DNA of 40,307 bases. It comes from JANNMJ01 sp031397815. Lineage in GTDB: Bacteria > Bacteroidota > Bacteroidia > Cytophagales > Hymenobacteraceae. Location of the stretch: the NCBI GenBank assembly GCA_031397815.1, contig JANNMJ010000161.1, positions 1 through 40,307 of the forward strand, written 5' to 3'. Made by a program: the position numbers and the translations under genes. Under the pieces are notes generated by a model. That model made no database searches, had not been told where the DNA came from, and worked only from the letters and a program-made list of their open reading frames with translations. Shown here piece by piece: positions 6,917 through 13,482 of this stretch. Each line of letters begins with the position of its first letter. The stretch's first letter is position 1.

Positions 6917-8425
6917 ATGGCTGATAACACCCAACCGAATCGCCTGACGACCGCTGGCGGCCGTCCGATTCACGACAATCAAAATTCTGTTTCGGCCGGT
7001 GAGCGTGGGCCGCTGCTGTTGCAGGATTATTTTCTACACGAAAAACTCGCGCATTTCAACCGCGAGCGCATTCCGGAGCGCGTTGTCCACGCGAAAGGCT
7101 CGGGGGCGTATGGCACGTTTACGGTCACGCAGGATATTACGCACCTCACCCGCGCCAAGCTGTTCAGCAAAGTCGGGAATCAGTGCCGGATGTTTGCCCG
7201 TTTCAGCACGGTGGGCGGCGAAAAAGGCTCGGCGGATACTGAGCGCGACCCACGCGGCTTTGCGCTGAAATTTTACACCGAAGACGGTAATTGGGATTTG
7301 GTCGGGAATAATACGCCGGTGTTTTTCGTGAAAGACCCGGTCAAATTCCCCGATTTTATTCACACCCAGAAGCGCGACCCGCGCACGAACCGCAAATCGC
7401 CGACGATGATGTGGGATTTCTGGAGCCTCAATCCGGAAAGTCTGCATCAGGTGATGATTCTGATGAGCGACCGCGGCACGCCCGTCGGCTACCGGCACAT
7501 GCACGGCTTTGGGTCGCACACGTTCTCGTTCCTCAACGCCGCCGATGAGCGCGTGTACGTCAAGTTTCACTTCCTGACGGAGCAGGGAATCAAGAATTTC
7601 ACCGCCGATGAAGCCACGCGGATGAAAGGCGAAGACCCCGATTTCGCGCAGCACGACCTCGTAGACGCCATCGACCGGGGTGATTTTCCGCGCTGGAAGA
7701 TGCACGTTCAGGTGATGACCACCGAGCAAGCCGCCAATTTCCGCTGGAACCCCTTCGACCTCACCAAAGTCTGGCCGCACGGCGAGTTTCCGCTACAGGA
7801 AGTGGGCGTGATGGAGCTGAACGAGATTCCAGTTAATTACCACGCCCACGTCGAGCAGGCGGCTTTCGCGCCGGCCCATGTCGTGGATGGCATCGGTTAT
7901 TCGCCGGATAAGATGCTGCAAGGCCGCATCCTGAGCTACCCCGATGCGCAGCGTTACCGCCTCGGCGCCAATTACGAGCATTTGCCCGTCAACGCGTGCC
8001 CTTACGGTTTCAGCAATTACCAGCGCGACGGCAAGATGGCGCTGGCCGATAACGGTGGCAGCGGCCCCAATTATTTCCCCAACTCGTTCGACGGCCCCAT
8101 AGAGGATAAATCGGTCAGCGAGCCGGTGGAATATTTGCCCGATACCGTCGCCACACGCTTCGACCGCAACGCCGGACCGGGCGACGACGACCATTACACG
8201 CAGCCTGCCAACCTTTTCCGCCTCCTTGATGCGGGTGCTAAAAAGCGGCTGGTTGAGAATATCGTCGGGGCGATGAGCGGGATCGAAGGGCCGAAGCGCG
8301 AGCTGATTATTCAGCGGCAGCTCTGCCACTGGTTCCGGGCGGATATCGGCTTAGGAATGGCGATTGCGCAGGGCCTTGGCGTCACGGCGGAAATGCCGAT
8401 GCACCACGCCCCCGCCGTGGCCTAG
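6917..8425 (+). CDS. katA: Monofunctional heme catalase
   Basis: A 502-residue small-subunit catalase converting hydrogen peroxide to water and oxygen. It shows the distal-site VVHAKGSGAYGTF block with His58, the GNNTPVFFVKDP segment with the catalytic Asn at about 131-132, and RILSYPDAQRYRLG with the proximal heme ligand Tyr341. The length fits clade 3 catalases. The frame is open upstream to 6812, but MADNTQPNRLTTAGG from the ATG at 6917 is the normal N-terminus. It is controlled most likely by the divergent oxyR, and ends before a strong terminator at 8455-8502. Confidence 0.97.
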   Translation: MADNTQPNRLTTAGGRPIHDNQNSVSAGERGPLLLQDYFLHEKLAHFNRERIPERVVHAKGSGAYGTFTVTQDITHLTRAKLFSKVGNQCRMFARFSTVGGEKGSADTERDPRGFALKFYTEDGNWDLVGNNTPVFFVKDPVKFPDFIHTQKRDPRTNRKSPTMMWDFWSLNPESLHQVMILMSDRGTPVGYRHMHGFGSHTFSFLNAADERVYVKFHFLTEQGIKNFTADEATRMKGEDPDFAQHDLVDAIDRGDFPRWKMHVQVMTTEQAANFRWNPFDLTKVWPHGEFPLQEVGVMELNEIPVNYHAHVEQAAFAPAHVVDGIGYSPDKMLQGRILSYPDAQRYRLGANYEHLPVNACPYGFSNYQRDGKMALADNGGSGPNYFPNSFDGPIEDKSVSEPVEYLPDTVATRFDRNAGPGDDDHYTQPANLFRLLDAGAKKRLVENIVGAMSGIEGPKRELIIQRQLCHWFRADIGLGMAIAQGLGVTAEMPMHHAPAVA

Positions 8426-8454
8426 CAGCGGAAGCGCCCTTTAGAAACGAGTAA

Positions 8455-8510
8455 CCGAGTGGTCGGCACGAGTCAAATCCTTGATTCGTGCCGACCACTC
8501 GGCGTTTTCG
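8455..8510 (+). terminator. Long hairpin terminator after katA
   Basis: Arms of 22 bases, 8455-8476 and 8481-8502, pair completely except for one G-T wobble around the loop ATCC, followed by CGTTTT. It lies between the katA stop and truA. It overlaps the upstream GTG of the truA frame, which argues for the truA start at 8528. Confidence 0.85.
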
Positions 8511-8527
8511 GGTGTTGTTTTGCACCG

Positions 8528-9295
8528 ATGCGGTACTTCCTTGAGCTAGCCTACGACGGCACCCACTTCAACGGCTGGCAGATTCAGCCCGGCGCAACCC
8601 GCACGGTGCAGCAAGTGGTGGAAGAGGCGCTCGGCAAGCTCCTGCGGCAGCCCATCGCCCTGACCGGCTCCGGACGCACCGATACGGGCGTCCACGCGCA
8701 TCATCAGCCGACGCATTTCGATCTGGAAACCCCGATTCCGGATACCGCGCAGCTCCTGTTTCGGCTCGCGCGGCTGCTCCCGCCCGACGTCAAGCCGACG
8801 GCGCTTTACGCCGTTGCCCCGGACGCGCACACGCGGTTCAGCGCCATTTCGCGCACCTACCATTACCACCTTCATCAGCGCCCCGACCCTTTTCAGAGGT
8901 TTTTCAGCGCCTTCGTTGGGCACCCGCTCGATGTGGATGCGATGAACGTCGCCGCCGCCCACCTCCTCGGCGAGCACGATTTTACCACGTTCTCGAAGAC
9001 CGGCGGCAACACCGCGCATTACCGCTGCCGTGTCAGCGAGGCGCATTGGTTGGCTGACGGCTCCGCCGGCACGCTGCGGTTTACGATCCGCGCCAACCGC
9101 TTCCTGCGTGGGCAGGTGCGGCTGCTAGTCGGCACGCTGCTCGATGTTGGGCGCGGGCGCCTCACCGCAGATGATTTCAGCGCCGCCCTGCACGCGCAAG
9201 ACCGCACCCGCAGCAGCGGCGCCGCCCCGGCTGAAGGCCTGACGCTCTGGCGCGTGGAATATCCGGGGGCGGGAATCAGAATCGATTCTGAATAA
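8528..9295 (+). CDS. truA: tRNA pseudouridine(38-40) synthase TruA
   Basis: A 255-residue enzyme that isomerises uridines 38-40 in the tRNA anticodon stem to pseudouridine. The N-terminus MRYFLELAYDGTHFNGWQ and the active-site motif GSGRTDTGVHA (Asp52 nucleophile) are typical. The late FLRGQVRLLVGTLLDVGRG motif is also in place, near the C-terminal end. Start at the ATG at 8528; the longer GTG-initiated frame from 8459 would run through the katA terminator. A short hairpin terminator follows at 9326-9345. Confidence 0.97.
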   Translation: MRYFLELAYDGTHFNGWQIQPGATRTVQQVVEEALGKLLRQPIALTGSGRTDTGVHAHHQPTHFDLETPIPDTAQLLFRLARLLPPDVKPTALYAVAPDAHTRFSAISRTYHYHLHQRPDPFQRFFSAFVGHPLDVDAMNVAAAHLLGEHDFTTFSKTGGNTAHYRCRVSEAHWLADGSAGTLRFTIRANRFLRGQVRLLVGTLLDVGRGRLTADDFSAALHAQDRTRSSGAAPAEGLTLWRVEYPGAGIRIDSE

Positions 9296-9325
9296 AATTT
9301 TCAAAAAACAAAGTACGCAAAAAAA

Positions 9326-9351
9326 CCTGCCGGAAAACCAGCAGGCTTTTT
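9326..9351 (+). terminator. Intrinsic terminator after truA
   Basis: The stem CCTGCCGG (9326-9333) / CCAGCAGG (9338-9345), with one mismatch and loop AAAA, is preceded by an A-run and followed by CTTTTT. It may act in both directions, since a minus-strand gene ends at 9450. Confidence 0.75.
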
Positions 9352-9449
9352 CACTTCACATTTAGAACCCAGAGTCAGAAAAAGAATAAGTTAGAAAAAG
9401 ATTGGCGTGATGAAGCGGCTCCCGAGCTTCCTCGACGGGCCGCTGTGCT

Positions 9450-11162
9450 TTACGGCTGCACCATCAGGCGCTGCGTATGCTGCCGCCCGCCGGGGGCGCG
9501 CACTTCCAGGAGGTAACAGCCCGCGCCGAGGCCGCGCAGGCTCACGTTCGCTTCGGCAGCGGTGGCGGGCTGCACGAGCACCACGCGGCCAGTCAGATCG
9601 AGGAGGCGGACTTGCCGCCCGGCTTGCGCGCCGTCGGTGAAGCGCACGTTGACCGTTTGCTGCGCCGGGTTGGGGTAGAGCTGCGGCCCGACTGCCGCGT
9701 CGGCTTCGGGAGCGAGGCCGTTGGGGCGCTGAAGGGTCAGATTCTGCCCGTTATCAGCCCCGAGCACGCTCCCATCAGCACGCACTACGCGCAGGCGGTA
9801 CCGGGTGCCCAATGGCAGGTTAGCCGGGAGCGTGACGCTGATAGGCGATGCCGTCCCTTGACCGATGATAGTCGTTTGCCCGCTCCGGAACCGGCCGAAC
9901 TCATTGGACAGCTCAACGCGGAAATCGCGCTCAGCGGGCGTGAACGGGCCTTCGGTGGTGAAGGCGATGTTGTAGGTCGAGCCCGTGGTGAGCGTGGCTT
10001 GCGCCAGCGGTGCGGTCCGCAGGAAATGCTTCGAGTAACGGGTTATTCGTACCGTTGGCCCTTGTGATTCGTCTACCATAATAGCCCGGCACCCATTATC
10101 GGCATCGATGGGCGCTGGCAAACCCCGCGTGGAAGACGTCCAGGTCTGGCCGCTGTCCAATGTTACTTGATCATAACTCCAGCCAACGCGGGGCGACACG
10201 AACTTAACGGGTGTCATTACAGGTGCGTAGGGCAAATTTGTGCCGGGGATCTCCGTCCAAGTCGCGCCACCATCGGTGGTACGAAACATCTTAAAGTCGA
10301 CTTTCAGGAACCCGCGGGTCGGAGTCGAAAATGCTATTCCCCCGTAGTATGTCGCTGGGGGTACAGTGGTTAAGGGCTGCCAAGTGGCGCCGGCATCCGT
10401 GCTCTTGAATACGTGAGTCTGGCTCGTAGCGAAGGCCGTTTGCGCGCTCGTCCAAGTCACGTGTCGCAGATCATCCATCGTACCGGAAGTACAGGTTATC
10501 CACGTTTGCCCACCATTTGTAGTGCGAACGATGGTTCCTCTTCTACCAACGCCCAATCCGCGCTTAGCGCCTTGATAAAAATCCAGCGCCCGCAGAAAAT
10601 CGGAAGGCAGACCTGACGAGGCAGTCCACGTTTGGCCACCATTCGTTGAGCGGTAGATGGTGACGGTGGGGTATTGGGTGGCTAGAAAGAGGGTATCCGC
10701 ATCCGGGAACGCGGCAGCGGAAAAAGTAGTTAAGCGCGGCGTATTGGGCAAACGACTCCAAGTTTGGCCTTGATCCAGCGTCCGGATGATCGCATCTTGA
10801 GATGAAGCCATGTAGCCATGGTCCGGATCGGGGAAGTTTAGCGCCTCCACAAAATAGGCTTGCAACACGCGCGAACGCAGAGTCCAGGTAGCGCCGAAGT
10901 CGGCAGAATACCAGATGCGCCCGCCGCCGCCCACCGTCCAACCCACGCCCGACGGACGAAGCACCATCGGCGCGTGAACTGATGAATAAAAGGAACCCAT
11001 CATCCCTGATCGCTGGTACGGATCACCCGGCCCAGCGGGGGCAGCCGTGTAGTCGGCCATCGGAACAGCCTCCCACGATTGCCCATTAGCCGATAACCGC
11101 AGCATATCACTAGACTGAGTAGGGAAACCGTCGTGCGCCAGCAGGTGCTGCGCATCAAGCAT
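9450..11162 (-). pseudogene. C-terminal part of interrupted T9SS-exported beta-propeller
   Basis: A 570-residue open frame that is the downstream part of the gene starting at 12041. It contains repeated BNR/YCF48-type propeller signatures (NGGQTWTA, NGGQTWIT, DAGATWQP, DGGATWTE), then a beta-sandwich region, then a T9SS type A sorting domain of about 75 residues. That domain contains LYPNPAQQTVNV, VRLLDLTGRVV and a final CYLLEVRAPGGRQHTQRL. On its own the fragment lacks a signal peptide, so it could not reach the secretion system even if translated from its first ATG at 11162. It is in the same reading frame as the upstream fragment, separated only by a TAG at 11214-11216. Confidence 0.85.
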
Positions 11163-11213
11163 TGCAAAAGAGTTATTGGTGCCACCGGTTATTCTAGGTG
11201 GGGGAATTGCCCT

Positions 11214-11216
11214 CTA
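11214..11216 (-). other. In-frame amber codon at a Trp position
   Basis: On the minus strand the frame reads NGGRT, then TAG, then RAIPPP, and stays open through the ATG at 11160-11162, 18 codons later. Every other propeller repeat in the gene has Trp after the same motif (NRGLTW, NAGLTW, NGGQTW, DGGATW). A TGG to TAG change is therefore the simplest explanation. No frameshift is needed. Confidence 0.85.
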
Positions 11217-12041
11217 AGTGCGCCCGCCGTTGACGGTTGAGAAAATTCGAATAGTATTTATACTCGCATCCCGCGCTAAGCCACTACTGTCAGTAGTGAA
11301 ATGGACTTCTCTTAAATCGGTGAATACGTTGAACGTCGCCGAAGGAAGCGAATATGCCCGCCATGTATGGCGCCCCAGCCGCACCTGAATCATCTGCCGC
11401 GTCACCGAATCGCCGACGAATATATACGCCGTGTTCGCCGACGGCACGCTGATCAGGTTGCTTAGGCGAGGGACGCTACTTAAGTAAGGGAGGCCGCTCA
11501 GGCTGTCGCGCACTGCCCACGTCAGGCCGGCGTTGGTGGTCCGGTAAATCACCATCCCACTTGGCAGTCGCTGCTGAAAAATCAGCGCTTCCGTAGCCGA
11601 CAGGAAAACCGCCTTACCGGTCGGGACGGCGCGCGGCGCGCTCCACGAGTCGCCGCCGTCGGTGGTGAAGCGGAGTCGGCCGCGCACTCGGGCGGGTAGC
11701 GTGGCGCTGGAATCGTAGCTCACGACGCCGTCTAGGGCCGAAAAGAATGTTTTCAGACCTCCTGGCGCTGCGTTTGCGCTGACTTTCCACGTCAGGCCGC
11801 GGTTGGTGGTGCGGTAGAGCCGGCCGCCATAGACACCGCTGGTGATGACCAACGTCGAATCGTTGGGCGCGCAGAGCGCATCGGGGTTATAACCAGGCTC
11901 GAAATCGAGCGCTTTCTCCGGATGAGAAGTACGCCAATTGAGCGAGTTACCGGCGGGGTTCTGAGCCAAAGCCGAGGAGGCAACGGCAAGGGAGGCAGCG
12001 AGCAGCAGCAAGCGGCGGCGAAAAGCAGAGAAAATCAGCAT
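11217..12041 (-). pseudogene. N-terminal part of interrupted T9SS-exported beta-propeller
   Basis: This 275-residue frame starts at the ATG at 12041 and ends at the amber codon 11214-11216. A signal peptide is clear (RRRLLLLAASLAVASSALAQ, about 8-27). It is followed by BNR/YCF48-type repeats with NRGLTWKV, DGGDSWSA and NAGLTWAV. Without the stop the protein would have 863 residues, with the signal peptide at one end and the T9SS sorting domain at the other, as expected for a secreted or surface-anchored propeller. The product as written would be exported to the periplasm but lacks the sorting domain. Ligand or activity is unknown. Confidence 0.85.
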
Positions 12042-12092
12042 TAGGAGAAAAAGGGAAATGTTGGAAAAAGAAAATTCATTAAAAGCCGAGCC

Positions 12093-12428
12093 TTACGGCT
12101 GCACCATCAGCCGTTGGGTCTGGGTGCGCCCATCGGGGGCGCGCACTTCTAGCAGGTAGCAGCCCGCGCCGAGGCCGCGCAGGCTCACGTTCGCTTCGGC
12201 AGCGGTGGCAGACTGCACGACCACGCGGCTTTGCCGCAGATCGTGCGTTGCACTGGAAGGGTCGGTTGTCACATTTGCCCACCACCCATAGCATGAACGA
12301 TGGCTCCTGCTTTTACGAAATGGGCGCCAATTCAGTGGATTAGCCACCGGCTGTTGGGCGTGAGCGGCCAAAGCAGTAGCTAGGCCCGCTAACGCCAGCG
12401 CCTGACGCGCCGCATTCAGCTTATACAT
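12093..12428 (-). pseudogene. Internally deleted paralogue of the propeller gene
   Basis: A 111-residue ORF made of a signal peptide (ALALAGLATALAAHAQ), a short NPLNWRPF segment matching NSLNWRTS of the neighbour, and a T9SS C-terminal domain nearly identical to that of the 9450 gene. The middle DNA (about 12232-12310) aligns with about 10459-10540 of the neighbouring gene, but is read without keeping the propeller motif. So three separate pieces of one ancestral gene are joined and almost all propeller blades are gone. It is most likely a decayed tandem duplicate. A real short secreted protein cannot be excluded, because the frame is intact from the ATG at 12428. Confidence 0.75.
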
Positions 12429-12564
12429 GGAAGTGAGAGAGAGATAAGGAGGGTAGAAAGAGTGTCTTTCGGTTCCGGAAATTACCGGATCCCCCTACCC
12501 GACTTCAAACCCCACCAAAATACGATACGCTTTTGAGCGAATGGGCGGCGTTTTTCGCGAAACC

Positions 12565-12648
12565 GTTCATCCTGAAAAAACCGCCGTTCACTAGCCGAAA
12601 TGCCAGGTTCACCGAGCGGAGAGCCAAGTTCATCGAAAAGTTGTTGCG
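12565..12648. repeat. Degenerate 21-bp tandem array, 4 units
   Basis: Four consecutive 21-base units begin GTTCAT/GTTCAC at 12565, 12586, 12607 and 12628. Only the first five or six bases are strictly shared, but the spacing is exact. The array lies in the 320-bp gap between hsp20 and the collapsed propeller gene. On the minus strand it reads as heptads of the form MNLALRS-VNLAFRL, but no convincing gene contains it. Confidence 0.6.
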
Positions 12649-12688
12649 CCTTTTTCGAGGAACCGCTATCAGAGGCTGAATCGAGAGC

Positions 12689-12718
12689 AAAAAAAAACCT
12701 ACCGGTAGTCCGGCAGGT
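12689..12718 (-). terminator. Intrinsic terminator after hsp20
   Basis: The stem ACCTACCGG (12697-12705) / CCGGCAGGT (12710-12718), with loop TAGT, exits on the minus strand into a run of nine T (complement of A9 at 12689-12697). It is 30 bp past the hsp20 stop. Confidence 0.85.
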
Positions 12719-12748
12719 CTTTTCGTCTTCACATCACTTATAAACAGA

Positions 12749-13180
12749 TTAATCCGCGGGCCGCACCTCAATTCGGCGCGGAGTTTCGTCGTCGTCGCCG
12801 CGGCGGGTGGTGCGGAAAGGGAGCCGCACGCGGAGCCGGTCGTGGCTGAAAGTGGCCTCGATGCGGTCAGGGTCGACCTGCGGCGGCAGCGTGAACTGCT
12901 GACGCAGCAGCGGCACGCGCAGATCGTTCGGGAGCTGCTCGGGCGCCGCGACCGGTTCGAGCGGCGAGGAGGCCGAGGCAATCGTGAGGCGTAGATTCTG
13001 GTCGAGGGAGATATCGAACGCCTCCGGGTCGAGGGAAGGCGCCGCCACCGTAATGACCACATCGTGGCGACGTTGGCGCACTTGAATCGCCGCCTGCGCA
13101 ACACCGCCGTTGAGGGTGTTGAGCAAGTCGAGCTGCGGGCCGAAACCGCGCAGCGCGTTGGTATTACGAGCTAGTTTCAT
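12749..13180 (-). CDS. Hsp20/alpha-crystallin family small heat shock protein
   Basis: A 143-residue small heat shock protein, an ATP-independent holdase. The chosen ATG at 13180 gives MKLARNTNALRGF; the longer frame from 13282 begins with TTG and has no family resemblance. The alpha-crystallin domain spans about 38-125, opening with AAIQVRQRRHDVVITVAAPSL and containing FDISLDQNLRLTI and FTLPPQVDPDRIEATFSHDR. The loop before the last strand ends RLRVRLPF, the usual L-x-V-x-L/I-P-like end. It is transcribed alone, with a strong terminator behind it. Confidence 0.9.
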   Translation of the reverse strand: MKLARNTNALRGFGPQLDLLNTLNGGVAQAAIQVRQRRHDVVITVAAPSLDPEAFDISLDQNLRLTIASASSPLEPVAAPEQLPNDLRVPLLRQQFTLPPQVDPDRIEATFSHDRLRVRLPFRTTRRGDDDETPRRIEVRPAD

Positions 13181-13482
13181 CGGTGGCAAAAATTTGATAG
13201 TCAGCGCACTTGCGCTACCCGGGAAGTACAAACGCCGTACCGATGTCGGTACGTACACGAATCGGCAGGGTTCTGAAAACAAGACGCCACATTGGCCGAA
13301 AAGGCTGCTTACCTAATACTTTTCGCGCCAGTTTGGCGGGCAGAAATGTTACTCGCTCGGCTCACGTCGCGCTCGATTTCTGCGCAGCTCACTCTTGAGC
13401 GCCTGCCGGGAAGCGCGCTGTCCTGAGCGGCGACGTAGCTTCGTTGCGCCGCCGCTCACGACGGCGTTCCAACCTTTCCGCA
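13181..13482. other. Divergent hsp20-polA intergenic region
   Basis: About 300 bp without a supported gene. It holds a perfect palindrome, GTACCGA (13237-13243) / TCGGTAC (13246-13252), which could be an operator. A GC-rich hairpin, GAGCGGCG (13425-13432) / CGCCGCTC (13450-13457), lies in the expected polA leader. I see no clear Bacteroidota promoter box. Confidence 0.5.

Noticed and set aside
11160..11220. Frameshift as the cause of the split propeller gene
   Set aside because: The distance from the TAG to the downstream ATG is 54 bases, a multiple of three, and all codons between are open, so the frame is unchanged and only a nonsense codon is needed.
12505..13104. A 199-codon minus-strand ORF
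   Set aside because: It is an out-of-frame shadow of hsp20 fused to the repeat-containing gap, rich in Arg and Ser as expected of a shifted GC-rich frame.
13444..13482. Upstream start for polA adding 13 residues
   Set aside because: The added residues are Arg/Ser-rich and unlike any PolA; MRKLFLLDALALIYR is the expected N-terminus.
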